Assembly: GCF_002019855.1 (NCBI RefSeq)
Contig: NZ_CM007717.1
Span: 2,167,198 to 2,231,197 of the forward strand
Direction: 5' to 3'
Length of the DNA stretch: 64,000 nucleotides
Source of the DNA: Streptomyces antibioticus
Lineage (GTDB): Bacteria > Actinomycetota > Actinomycetes > Streptomycetales > Streptomycetaceae
Shown: positions 42,857 to 51,130 of the stretch, one piece after another
Layout of the letters: every line of letters starts with the position of its first letter
Numbering within the stretch: position 1 is the stretch's first letter
The notes under the pieces: generated by a model
The model's input: the letters and a program-made list of their open reading frames with translations, nothing else
Databases searched by the model: none
What the model was told of the DNA's origin: nothing
Program-made: the position numbers and the translations under genes

Positions 42857-43627
42857 ATGACACCGAGGACGGCGGAGGAACGCCAGCGCGCGATCGTGCG
42901 CGCGGCCCGTGCCACCGGCGCGGTCGACGTCGCCGCGCTCGCCACCGAACTGGGCGTGGCCCGCGAGACCGTACGACGGGATCTGCGCGCCCTGGAGGAC
43001 CACGGACTGGTCCGCCGTACGCACGGCGGCGCCTACCCGGTGGAGAGCGCCGGGTTCGAGACCACGCTCGCCTTCCGCGCCACCAGCCATGTGCCCGAGA
43101 AGCGCCGGATCGCCGCCGCGGCGGCCGGACTGCTCGGGGACGCCGAGACGGTCTTCGTGGACGAGGGCTTCACGCCCCAGCTCATCGCCGAGGCGCTGCC
43201 CGGGGACCGGGCGCTGACCGTGGTGACCGCCTCCCTGCCGGTGGCGGGCGCGCTCGCCGGGGCCGAGAACGTCTCCGTGCTGCTGCTCGGTGGCCGGGTC
43301 CGGTCGGGCACCCTGGCCACCGTCGACCACTGGACGACGAAGATGCTGGCCGGGTTCGTGGTCGACCTCGCCTATCTCGGCGCCAACGGCATCTCCCGCG
43401 AACACGGGCTGACCACCCCGGACCCGGCCGTCGGCGAGGTGAAGGCGCAGGCCGTGCGGGCCGCCCGGCGGGTCGTCTTCGCGGGCGTGCACACCAAGTT
43501 CGGCGCGGTCAGCTTCTGCCGGTTCGCCGAGATCGGCGCGCTGGAGACGATCGTGACCAGCACCCTGCTGCCCTCCGCCGAGGCCCACCGCTACTCGCTG
43601 CTGGGGCCGCAGGTCGTCCGCGTCTGA
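42857..43627 (+). CDS. DeoR-family transcriptional regulator
   Basis: A 256-residue regulator with the N-terminal DeoR helix-turn-helix (VDVAALATELGVARETVRRDLRALEDHGLVRRTHGGAYP) and a sugar-phosphate-sensing C-terminal domain (VFVDEGFTPQLIAEALP, DLAYLGANGISREHGLTTPD). It probably controls sugar catabolism; udh lies 112 bases upstream on the same strand and kdgD beyond it. A GGGAGCGAGG ribosome site precedes the ATG. Confidence 0.92.
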   Translation: MTPRTAEERQRAIVRAARATGAVDVAALATELGVARETVRRDLRALEDHGLVRRTHGGAYPVESAGFETTLAFRATSHVPEKRRIAAAAAGLLGDAETVFVDEGFTPQLIAEALPGDRALTVVTASLPVAGALAGAENVSVLLLGGRVRSGTLATVDHWTTKMLAGFVVDLAYLGANGISREHGLTTPDPAVGEVKAQAVRAARRVVFAGVHTKFGAVSFCRFAEIGALETIVTSTLLPSAEAHRYSLLGPQVVRV

Positions 43628-43746
43628 CCCCCCTCCGGGGTGCCGCGGTGGGCCGGCCGTGGCGTGGCCGTGGACCGTCCGTAAGCCGTTCGGGGGTCCG
43701 CCCGTGGGTAAGGGAACGGCAAAGTGGTCTCGTTCGTTCACCCGGC

Positions 43747-44952
43747 ATGACAGCTATGACCCCCGGCTCGAACATCCCTCTCCCCGTCACGCGCGTGACG
43801 GTGGACGTCTCCGCTCCCGTGCGGCTCGACGTTTCGGGCCTGCTGCTCACCGCCGACGGCAAGGTGCGCTCCGACGACGACTTCATCTTCTACAACCAGC
43901 CGACCGGCCCCGGCGTGGTCTACCGCTCCGGCGGCGGTACGGCACCGGACGCGATCACCGTCGACACGGCCGCCCTCCCCCCGGGCATCGAGAAGATCGT
44001 GGTCACCGCCAGCCCGGACGCCGCGGGTCAGTCCTTCCAGGGCATCGAACCGACGGCCACGATCCGCGGCGCCGACGACAACAGCGTCCTGGCCACCTTC
44101 ACACCCCCGCGCCTCGGCGCCGAGACGGCCCTGGTGGTCGTGGAGATCTATCTGCGCAACGGCGCCTGGAAGGCCCGCGCGGTCGGCCAGGGGTATGCGA
44201 ACGGCCTGGCCGGCATCGCGACCGACTTCGGTGTGTCGGTGGAGGAGCCCGCCGCGCCCGCCACTCCCGCCGCGGCACCGGCGCCGGCACCCGCCCCGGT
44301 CCGGGCCGCCGCCTCGACCGCCCCGCCGATGCCGCAGTCGCCGCCCCCGCCGGCACCGCCCGCCCCGGGCGCCGGCAAGATCAACCTCGACAAGGGCCGC
44401 GTCAGCCTCCAGAAGAACCAGACCGTGTCCCTGATGAAGGGCGGCCGCCCGCTGCTCTCCCAGGTCAAGATGGGCCTCGGCTGGGAGCCCGCCTACCGCG
44501 GCAAGGACATCGACCTGGACGCGTCGGTCATCGCGTACGGCCCCCAGCGCAACCACATCGACAGTTGCTACTTCGGCAAGCTGTCCATCGTGGGCGGCGC
44601 CATCAAGCACTCCGGGGACAACCTCACCGGAGAGGGCGGCGGGGACGACGAGGTGATCGTGGTGGACCTCGGCCGGCTCCCCCAGGAGGTCTCCGGGCTG
44701 GTCTTCACCGTGAACTCCTTCTCCGGCCAGAAGTTCACCGAGGTCGCCAAGGCGTACTGCCGGCTCGTCGACGCCACCACCGGCGAGGAGCTGGTCCGCT
44801 TCGACCTCACCGGCGCCGAACCGCAGACCGGCGTGATGATGGCCAAGCTCATCCGCCAGTACTCGGGCGAGTGGGAGATGACCGCGATGGGCGACTTCGT
44901 GAAGGCCCGGACCGTCCGCAACATGGTGAAGCCGGCGGCCCAGGCGCTCTGA
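43747..44952 (+). CDS. Tandem TerD-domain protein
   Basis: A 401-residue protein with two TerD domains. The first (about 1-175) begins with VTVDVSAPVRLDVSGLLLTADGKVRSDDDFIFYNQP; a proline/alanine linker of about 40 residues follows; the second (about 215-401) has VSLQKNQTVSL, LGWEPAYRGKDIDLDASV and GDDEVIVVDLGRLPQ. TerD domains bind calcium and belong to stress or tellurite-resistance systems with roles in differentiation in Streptomyces. ATG codons at 43747 and 43756 are both possible starts. It stands alone, without terB/C neighbours. Confidence 0.9.
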   Translation: MTAMTPGSNIPLPVTRVTVDVSAPVRLDVSGLLLTADGKVRSDDDFIFYNQPTGPGVVYRSGGGTAPDAITVDTAALPPGIEKIVVTASPDAAGQSFQGIEPTATIRGADDNSVLATFTPPRLGAETALVVVEIYLRNGAWKARAVGQGYANGLAGIATDFGVSVEEPAAPATPAAAPAPAPAPVRAAASTAPPMPQSPPPPAPPAPGAGKINLDKGRVSLQKNQTVSLMKGGRPLLSQVKMGLGWEPAYRGKDIDLDASVIAYGPQRNHIDSCYFGKLSIVGGAIKHSGDNLTGEGGGDDEVIVVDLGRLPQEVSGLVFTVNSFSGQKFTEVAKAYCRLVDATTGEELVRFDLTGAEPQTGVMMAKLIRQYSGEWEMTAMGDFVKARTVRNMVKPAAQAL

Positions 44953-44980
44953 CCGCACGGCGGCACGCCGCGTCCTCGCC

Positions 44981-45012
44981 TCACGGCGTCACGGTGTCAC
45001 GGCGTCACGGCC
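44981..45012. repeat. Octamer tandem repeat, four copies
   Basis: TCACGGCG, TCACGGTG, TCACGGCG and TCACGGCC follow head to tail between the convergent TerD and TetR genes. Likely a slippage-prone spacer. Confidence 0.7.
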
Positions 45013-45054
45013 TCGCGGCCCGGAGCATCCCGGCTCCGTGGCCGCGGGCCGCCG

Positions 45055-45621
45055 TCACGCCCGCAGTCCCTCCATCAGCAGCCCCACGTACCGCCGGATC
45101 ACCCGCGCGTCCCCCCGGCCCAGTTCGGACGCGGTGGCCATGCCGTGCGCCAGCCGCAGCACGTCCACGGCGTCGACGTCGTCCCGCAGCGCACCGGCGC
45201 GCTGCGCCGCCGTCACCAGCCGGGAGGCGGCGCCCTTCATCCGCGTCCCGCACGTCGTCGCCGGCACCCCGCTGCCGTCCGTCACGGCGGAGCCCAGCAG
45301 CGCCTTCATGCCCCGCACCTCGATCGTGCCGACGCACAGCTCGTCGAGCCACGCCACCAGCGCCTCCCCCGGCGGCAGTTGGGCCCCGAGCACATCGGCC
45401 CGCGCGGCCAGCGCCTCGATCCGGTCGACGTAGGCCGCCTCCAGCAGCGCCCGCCGCGTCGGGAAGTGCCGGTACAGGGTGCCGGAACCGACCCCCGCCC
45501 GTTTGGCGATGTCGTCGAGCGAGGCGTTCTCCCCGTGCGCGGCGAACGCCTCCGCCGCGGCCGTCAGCAGCCGCTCGTAATTACGGCGGGCGTCCGCGCG
45601 CATGGGCCTGAGCTGCGTCAT
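45055..45621 (-). CDS. TetR-family transcriptional regulator
   Basis: A 188-residue repressor. The helix-turn-helix is NYERLLTAAAEAFAAHGENASLDDIAKRAGVGSGTLYRHFPTRRALLEAAY; the rest is a helical ligand domain (with the SbtR-like LVAWLDELCVGTIEVRGMKALL). The ligand and targets are unknown. Nothing obvious lies divergent to it; the 133-base spacer to acdS shows no clear operator. Confidence 0.92.
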   Translation of the reverse strand: MTQLRPMRADARRNYERLLTAAAEAFAAHGENASLDDIAKRAGVGSGTLYRHFPTRRALLEAAYVDRIEALAARADVLGAQLPPGEALVAWLDELCVGTIEVRGMKALLGSAVTDGSGVPATTCGTRMKGAASRLVTAAQRAGALRDDVDAVDVLRLAHGMATASELGRGDARVIRRYVGLLMEGLRA

Positions 45622-45754
45622 CCGGACACTCCTTGCCGACGAACGGACCGGGGACGCTCGTCCCTGCGGGCTGTGCTGCCCGCATGGTCCACCAGTCGAC
45701 CCCGTGGACGCCAGACACCGGCGGGGATCACGGCCTCCGGATGCGGACCCCGGG

Positions 45755-46780
45755 TCAGATCACCGCGCTGTAGGCGTTGAGCGCCGGCTGGCCGCCGAGA
45801 TGGGCGTAGAGCACCGTGGACGCGGTGTCGATCTCGCCGCGCGCCACCAGATCGACCAGCCCGGCCATCGACTTCCCCTCGTAGACCGGGTCGGTGACCA
45901 TGCCCTCGGTCCGGGCGGCGAGCCGCATCGCCTCCAGGGTGGCCTCGTCCGGGACGCCGTAGATCCCGGCGTGGTACCGCTCGTCCAACTCGATGTCGTC
46001 GACGGTGAGTTCGCTCTCGACGCCGATGAGCCGGCCGGTGCGGTGGGCGATACGGGCGATCTGCTCACGCGTCTCGGCGGGCTTGGCGGAGGCGTCGATG
46101 CCGATCACCCGCCGGGGCCGGCCGCCCGCCTCCTCCAGGGCCGCGAACCCGGCGACCATGCCGGCCTGCGTCGAGCCGGTCACCGAGCAGACGACGACCG
46201 TGTCGAAGAAGACGCCCAGCTCCCGTTCCTGCTCGGCGACCTCGTACGCCCAGCCGGCGAACCCGAGCCCGCCCAGCGGATGGTCGGAGGCCCCGGCCGG
46301 GACGGGGTACGGACGGCCGCCGGACTCCTCGACCTCGCGCAGCGCCCGCTCCCAGCTCTCCTTGAACCCGATCCCGAACCCGGCCCGCACCAGCCGTACG
46401 TCGGCCCCGGCGAGCCGGCTGATCAGGATGTTGCCGACCTTGTCGTACACGGAGTCCGGCCACTCCACCCAACTCTCCTGCACCAGCACGCACTTCAGCC
46501 CGGCGCGGGCGGCGACGGCGGCGACCTGGCGGGTGTGGTTGGACTGGACGCCGCCGATCGAGACGAGCGTGTCGCAGCCCTGGGCGAGCGCGTCGGCGAC
46601 CAGGTACTCCAGCTTGCGGGTCTTGTTGCCGCCGTACGCGATCCCCGAGTTGCAGTCCTCCCGCTTGGCCCAGAGGGCGGCGCCGCCGAGGTGCGCGGTG
46701 AGCCGTTCCAGCGGATGGACCGGGGAGGGGCCGAAGAGCAGGGGGTAACGCTCGTACGAGGAGAGGGACTTCGGGGCCAT
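45755..46780 (-). CDS. acdS: 1-aminocyclopropane-1-carboxylate (ACC) deaminase
   Basis: A 341-residue PLP enzyme of the tryptophan-synthase-beta fold. PLP-lysine K53 is in [11 protein letters not shown] and the nucleophile serine S80 in [10 protein letters not shown]. The residues that separate ACC deaminase from D-cysteine desulfhydrase are present: Glu in DPVYEGKSM and Leu in [13 protein letters not shown]. It breaks the plant ethylene precursor ACC into ammonia and 2-oxobutyrate, a trait of plant-associated bacteria. AGGAGG precedes the ATG. It lies 16 bases after a GntR gene on the same strand. Confidence 0.92.
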   Translation of the reverse strand: MAPKSLSSYERYPLLFGPSPVHPLERLTAHLGGAALWAKREDCNSGIAYGGNKTRKLEYLVADALAQGCDTLVSIGGVQSNHTRQVAAVAARAGLKCVLVQESWVEWPDSVYDKVGNILISRLAGADVRLVRAGFGIGFKESWERALREVEESGGRPYPVPAGASDHPLGGLGFAGWAYEVAEQERELGVFFDTVVVCSVTGSTQAGMVAGFAALEEAGGRPRRVIGIDASAKPAETREQIARIAHRTGRLIGVESELTVDDIELDERYHAGIYGVPDEATLEAMRLAARTEGMVTDPVYEGKSMAGLVDLVARGEIDTASTVLYAHLGGQPALNAYSAVI

Positions 46781-46796
46781 GGCGCTGCCTCCTGGA

Positions 46797-47453
46797 TCAG
46801 TCGGTGTCGGCCGCGTCGGTCTCGTCGGCCAGGTCCGCCAGCGTGTGCCAGATCTCCGCGGTGATCCGGACCGCCTCGTCGCCGTCGCCGTCGGCGCACG
46901 CGTCGATCAGCCGGCCGTGCAGTCCGGCCGAACGGCAGGTGCCGCCCTCGCCGAAGCGCCGTCGCTCCAGGCGCCGGATCAGCGGGGTGTAGCGGGCGAT
47001 GGTGGCGGCCGCCGCGCGGTTGGCGGCGGCCCGGACGAGCACGTCGTGCAGGGCGTCGTCGGCGTCGAGGGCCGCGTCCACGTCCCCGGCGGCGACCGCG
47101 GCGGCGAACCGCTCGTTGGCCGTGCGCATCGCCTCGACGTCCCCTGGGGACAGCCGGGGCACGGCGACGCGGGTGACCAGTTCGTGCAGGGCGCCGACCA
47201 CGGCCGCCGCGTCCCGTACGTCGGAGGCGACGACCGGGGTCACCCGGGTGTGACTCTGCGGCTTGGTCTCCAGCAGCCCCTCGTCCACGAGCCGGGCGAA
47301 CGCCTCCCGCACCGGCGCCCGGGACAGCCCGAGCCGCTCGGCGAGATCGGCGTCCCGCACCACGGCACCGGGCTCGATGGCCCCGGTGACGATGGCGTCC
47401 CGGATCGCGGCGTGGGCGCGGTCCCTGAGCAGGGTGCGGGGCACGGCTTCCAT
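46797..47453 (-). CDS. GntR-family (FadR-type) regulator of acdS
   Basis: A 218-residue regulator: winged helix [53 protein letters not shown] and an FCD effector domain. It is transcribed just ahead of acdS and so likely controls it together with itself. A 21-base imperfect palindrome starts 3 bases upstream of its ATG. The effector could be ACC or a related amino acid. Confidence 0.92.
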   Translation of the reverse strand: MEAVPRTLLRDRAHAAIRDAIVTGAIEPGAVVRDADLAERLGLSRAPVREAFARLVDEGLLETKPQSHTRVTPVVASDVRDAAAVVGALHELVTRVAVPRLSPGDVEAMRTANERFAAAVAAGDVDAALDADDALHDVLVRAAANRAAAATIARYTPLIRRLERRRFGEGGTCRSAGLHGRLIDACADGDGDEAVRITAEIWHTLADLADETDAADTD

Positions 47454-47455
47454 GA

Positions 47456-47476
47456 ACTGAAATGTTAGATGTCAGT
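47456..47476. promoter_or_regulatory. Operator candidate at the GntR start
   Basis: ACTGAAAT-GTTAG-ATGTCAGT is an inverted repeat with 7 of 8 arm positions matched, 3 bases upstream of the GntR ATG. Binding here would repress the regulator-acdS unit. Confidence 0.5.
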
Positions 47477-47763
47477 GCGGCCGGCCACAAGGGACCGGCC
47501 GGTCGCCGTCAGGCCGCGCCCGGCCAGCGGGTGTCGTCGGAAAGTGGACATGACGGTGCGAAGAGCGAAAAGAGAAGCGCCATTTTGAATTCCCCCGAAT
47601 TCACTGTCACTGCCGAAAGGAGCGGCACAGCGAAAGGAGGGGAATATGCCCGCGCACCGGGCCCCCGCCGTTTTGCTGCGCCTCCCGAGATCTCAACTCT
47701 AGAAGGCGCGGCAGTGGGCGGCGAGTGAATTAATCGGGGGTGATCAGCGACGATCGGTGGTGA
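47477..47763. other. Spacer between the GntR gene and phoX, with palindromes and a tiny ORF
   Basis: No ordinary gene is seen in the 310-base gap 47454-47763. It contains the perfect inverted repeat TGAATTC-CCCC-GAATTCA (47586-47603), two copies of CGAAAGGAG, and a short plus-strand reading frame with a strong ribosome site. It is AT-richer than the flanks and should hold the acdS operon promoter on the minus strand. Confidence 0.6.
47646..47702 (+). CDS. Possible 18-residue peptide with a strong ribosome site
   Basis: AAAGGAGGGG ends 3 bases before the ATG of a 19-codon frame encoding a basic, leucine/proline-rich peptide (ends RLPRSQL). It is not followed by a co-directional gene: phoX converges on it. 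It may be a small protein, the start of a lost gene, or chance. Confidence 0.35.
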   Translation: MPAHRAPAVLLRLPRSQL

Positions 47764-49221
47764 TCAGCGGCGCTTCTGGCGCTTCCAGGGGCCGGTGATC
47801 GCCACCATGATGCCCGGCTCCTGGATGTTGGCGTAGAGGGTGCGGCCGTCCTGCGAGAAGGTGACGCCGGTGAACTCGCTGAATTCCGGCTCCTCCGCGG
47901 TGCCGATGTTCAGGTCGTTGCGGGCGATGGGATAGGTGCGGCCGCTGTCGGTGGCGCCGAACAGATGCTGGACGCCCTCGCCGTCCTCGGCGATGACGAG
48001 TCCGCCGTAGGGCGAGACGGTGATGTTGTCGGGGCCGTCGTAGGCGCCGTCGGCGGACGGGTCGGGGTTGACGCCGAGCAGCACCTTGAGGGTGAGGGTC
48101 CGGCGGCGGGGGTCGTAGAACCAGACCTGGCCGTCGTGCCGCCCCGGGCTTTCCTCGCGAGCGTAGGAGGAGACGACATAGGCGCCGCCGTCGCCCCACC
48201 ACATGCCCTCCAGCTTGCGGGCGCGGGTGATCTCGCCGGCCGCGAACTGGGCCCGGACCGGGGTGGTGCGGGCGTCGCGGTCGGGTACGTCGATCCAGTC
48301 CACGCCGTAGACCGTGCCGGTCCTGGTGGCGCGGGAGAGGTCGTCGACGAACCGGCCGCCGGAGTCGAAGCAGCGGGGCGCCTGGAGGAGTCCGGCGTCG
48401 TCGGCGAGGGTGCGGAACGTCCCGTGGCCGTGCCGGAATCCCTTGGGCGGGGTCCAGCGGAAGAGCAGGCCGTTGGGGGACGCGGCGTCCTCGGTGAGGT
48501 AGGCGTGGCCGCGCTGCGGGTCGATGACGACGGCCTCGTGGTCGTAACGCCCGAAGAACTTCAGGGGTTTGGGGTTCCGGTTGGCGCGCCGGTCGGCCGG
48601 GTCGACCTCGAAGACGTAACCGTGGTCCCTGGTCATGCCGTTGACGCCGGCCCGGTCGGAGTTCTCCTCGCAGGTGAGCCAGGTGCCCCAAGGGGTGCGG
48701 CCGCCCGCGCAGTTGGTGGAGGTGCCCGCGATGCCGACCCACTCGGCGACCCGGCCGTCGGGGCGCACCTCGACGACGGTGCAGCCGCCGGCCGCGGCGG
48801 GGTCGTAGACCAGGCCCTCGGTGAGCGGCACGGGGTGGGCCCAGTTGGCGCGCGGGCCCTTCAGCTCGTGGTTGTTGACGAGGAGGGTGGTGCCGCGGGG
48901 GCCGTCGAAGGTGGCCGTGCCGTCGTGGTTGGAGGGGGTGAACTCGCCCGTCTCCAGGCGGGTCTTCCCGCTGTGGGTGATGATCCGGTAGCGGAAGCCG
49001 GCGGGCAGCGCGAGGATGCCCCGGGGGTCGGGGAGCAGCGGTCCGTATCCGACGCCGCCGTGCCCGGCCGCCGCGGCGCCGCCGGTGTCCGTGCCGGTCT
49101 CCGTGTCCGTGGACGCGAGGGCGTGCGGCGCGCTGGCGAGGTCTCCCACGCTGCCCGTCAGCGCGACGCCCGCGCCGGTGAGCGCGGTGCGGGTGGCGAA
49201 GTCCCTGCGGGTGAGCGACAT
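47764..49221 (-). CDS. phoX: PhoX-type secreted phosphatase (DUF839)
   Basis: A 485-residue beta-propeller enzyme of the PhoX/DUF839 family with a twin-arginine signal (LTRRDFATRTALTGAGVAL). Motifs include LLVNNHELKG, NCAGGRTPWGTWLTCEEN (the metal/active-site cysteine-rich segment), RYDHEAVVIDP and PDNITVSPYGGLVIAEDGEG. It releases phosphate from organic esters outside the cell, folding with Fe and Ca in the cytoplasm before export. A PHO box lies 69 bases upstream of the ATG, so PhoP should induce it under phosphate limitation. Confidence 0.92.
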   Translation of the reverse strand: MSLTRRDFATRTALTGAGVALTGSVGDLASAPHALASTDTETGTDTGGAAAAGHGGVGYGPLLPDPRGILALPAGFRYRIITHSGKTRLETGEFTPSNHDGTATFDGPRGTTLLVNNHELKGPRANWAHPVPLTEGLVYDPAAAGGCTVVEVRPDGRVAEWVGIAGTSTNCAGGRTPWGTWLTCEENSDRAGVNGMTRDHGYVFEVDPADRRANRNPKPLKFFGRYDHEAVVIDPQRGHAYLTEDAASPNGLLFRWTPPKGFRHGHGTFRTLADDAGLLQAPRCFDSGGRFVDDLSRATRTGTVYGVDWIDVPDRDARTTPVRAQFAAGEITRARKLEGMWWGDGGAYVVSSYAREESPGRHDGQVWFYDPRRRTLTLKVLLGVNPDPSADGAYDGPDNITVSPYGGLVIAEDGEGVQHLFGATDSGRTYPIARNDLNIGTAEEPEFSEFTGVTFSQDGRTLYANIQEPGIMVAITGPWKRQKRR

Positions 49222-49289
49222 GGTGTCTCCTGAGACGGTGGGTGTGCCGTGGAGGGTGACGTGCTCCGGTCCGGCGACACCGTCCCGCC

Positions 49290-49311
49290 CATGCCTGAAC
49301 GGGAGTTGAAC
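49290..49311 (-). promoter_or_regulatory. PHO box upstream of phoX
   Basis: On the minus strand two 11-bp direct repeat units lie in tandem: GTTCAACTCCC (49311-49301) and GTTCAGGCATG (49300-49290). Spacing and the GTTCA heads match the Streptomyces PhoP box. Confidence 0.75.
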
Positions 49312-49390
49312 GGGCGGCGGCCCACGGGGGCCCGGTTCCGTGAACCCGCGTTCCATGGATCCCTACGCCGCCCCACTCACCCGCGAGCGC

Positions 49391-50827
49391 TCACCCGCCC
49401 TGCTGCGAGCGCGCCTTGAAGGCCGCCTTGCGGGCCTCCTTGGCGACCTTCTTGTCCGGGTGCAGCCGACCCATCGCCTCCAGGACCTCCGGGGTCGCCG
49501 GGTGGTCGACGCGCCAGGCCGCCGCGAAGAAGCCGCCGTGCTGCCGGGCCAGCCCCTCCACGAGCGCCTGCAGTTCCTCGGAGTTGCCCTCGGCGGTGAG
49601 CTGCGCGGCGAGGGTGTCGATGGTGAGCCAGAAGACGAGGTCCTCGGAGGGGGCGGGGACGTCCGGGGCGCCCAGCTCGGTCAGCCAGACCCGGGCGAGT
49701 CCGCCGAGTTCGGGGTCGTCGAGGACCTCGCGCACGGCGGGTTCGGCGGCGGCGCCGACCAGGGAGAGCGCCTCCTGGCAGCGCAGCCGGCGCAGCGGCG
49801 CCCCGGGGTCCGAGCCGCGGGCGGCGGCGAGCAACTCGCGGGCGGCGTCGAGGGGTTCGCGGCGGTCGAGCCACTGCTCGGTCTCGGCGCGGGCGGCGCG
49901 CGGGCCGTAGCCGGCGCTGCCGTCGAGGAGGACGTCGGCGCCCTTGTCGGAGAGTTCACCGACGGCGGGGGCCTGGAAGCCGGCCTCCAGCAGCCGGGCG
50001 CGCAGCCCGTAGAGGCCGAGCGGGGTGAGGCGGACCATGCCGTAGCGGGAGACGTCGGTCTCGTCCACCGCGTCGGCCGGGGCGGCGGGCTCCTCGTCGG
50101 GGTCGGCCATCAGCGCCTCGTCGACCGGCTGGTAGACGACGAGCCCGATCGGCTCCAGCAGCCGGAACTGGTCGTCCAGCCGCATCATCGCGTCGGAGAC
50201 CTGCTCCAGCATGTCGTTGCTGGGCTCACCCATGTCACCGGGGACGATCATGGAGGCGGCGAGCGCGGGCAGCGGGACGGGGCCGTCGCCGGGGCCGTCC
50301 TCGCTGACGGCGAGCAGATAGAGGTTGCCGAGGACGCCGTCGAGGAACTCGGCCTCGCCCTCGGGGTCCCAGTCCAGCCGGGAGAAGTCGACCTGGCCGC
50401 CCTCGTCCATGGCGTCCATCAGTTCGTCCAGGTCGGGCACGGCCGCGTCGGCGACGACCGTCTCCAGGGCGGCGAGCCAGACCGCGAGGACGTCGTGCGG
50501 GGTGCCGCCGGTGAGCAGGGCGAGGTCCTCGGCGGCGGCGACGGTGCCGGTCTCCTCGTCGGTGATCTCGACCAGCCCGGCGTCCACGGCGATCCGCCAT
50601 GCCTCGCTCGCGTAGGCGGCCGCGTCGTCGCCGGTGAGCCCGAGTGTCTCGGCGGCGGCGGGCAGTTGCTCCTCGACCAGTCCGCCGCCGGCGTCGACCC
50701 GGGTGCCGGGTCCGGCCCAGCGGGCCAGCCGTGCGGCGCGGGAGAGCAACGGTGTGGACAGCGCGTCGCGCGCCAGCTCCGCTTCGGGGTGCAGCCGTAC
50801 GGGCGGCAGGGGGGAGCTGTCTGACAT
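49391..50827 (-). CDS. Conserved Streptomyces protein of unknown function
   Basis: A 478-residue soluble protein that I cannot assign to a named family. It is acidic, alanine-, leucine- and glutamate-rich and mostly helical; there is no signal peptide or membrane span. The middle (about residues 215-290) looks like a winged-helix segment (YGMVRLTPLGLYGLRARLLEAGF). The C-terminal third resembles HEAT-like repeats (CQEALSLVGAAAEPAVREVLDDPE) and ends in a lysine-rich helix. It starts at the ATG of MSDSSPLPPV. Nothing nearby suggests a role. Confidence 0.85.
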   Translation of the reverse strand: MSDSSPLPPVRLHPEAELARDALSTPLLSRAARLARWAGPGTRVDAGGGLVEEQLPAAAETLGLTGDDAAAYASEAWRIAVDAGLVEITDEETGTVAAAEDLALLTGGTPHDVLAVWLAALETVVADAAVPDLDELMDAMDEGGQVDFSRLDWDPEGEAEFLDGVLGNLYLLAVSEDGPGDGPVPLPALAASMIVPGDMGEPSNDMLEQVSDAMMRLDDQFRLLEPIGLVVYQPVDEALMADPDEEPAAPADAVDETDVSRYGMVRLTPLGLYGLRARLLEAGFQAPAVGELSDKGADVLLDGSAGYGPRAARAETEQWLDRREPLDAARELLAAARGSDPGAPLRRLRCQEALSLVGAAAEPAVREVLDDPELGGLARVWLTELGAPDVPAPSEDLVFWLTIDTLAAQLTAEGNSEELQALVEGLARQHGGFFAAAWRVDHPATPEVLEAMGRLHPDKKVAKEARKAAFKARSQQGG

Positions 50828-51130
50828 CGGCGGGTTCTCCTAGGGCGCGTCGTGCCCGTGTCCCACTGGGGCACTGGGCCACTCAGCCTAGACGGATATC
50901 CACCCATGCCGCCCGGTTCATGTACCGGTCAGGAGTCGTACATGGCCGAAACCTTGACAACTGGCCTGAGCAGGCAGGAGATTGACGCGCGTAGAAACTC
51001 GATGGACATCTGTTCACTGTAATTTGGCCACCGACTCTTCTACGCGCGTCGCCCTCGCCACAGGTCGCGGCCGCCCGTTCCACGTATCAGCCTCGTCCCG
51101 GCACCCATGCATGTCCCCGGAGGGATCCCG
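50828..51130. other. 303-base divergent spacer with a large inverted repeat
   Basis: No gene is seen. GACGCGCGTAGAA (50984-50996) and TTCTACGCGCGTC (51038-51050) are 13-bp perfect inverted repeats 41 bases apart, each with the self-complementary core ACGCGCGT. A GTTCACTG half-PHO-like element lies between them. The spacer must carry promoters for genes on both sides. Confidence 0.7.
50983..51050. promoter_or_regulatory. Paired TGACGCGCGTAGAAA-type elements ahead of the secreted nuclease
   Basis: The 15-mer TGACGCGCGTAGAAA (50983-50997) is identical to the one upstream of the HAD phosphatase at 25053-25067. A second, inverted 13-base copy ends at 51050. Two sites on one promoter suggest a dimeric or looping regulator. 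Confidence 0.55.
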
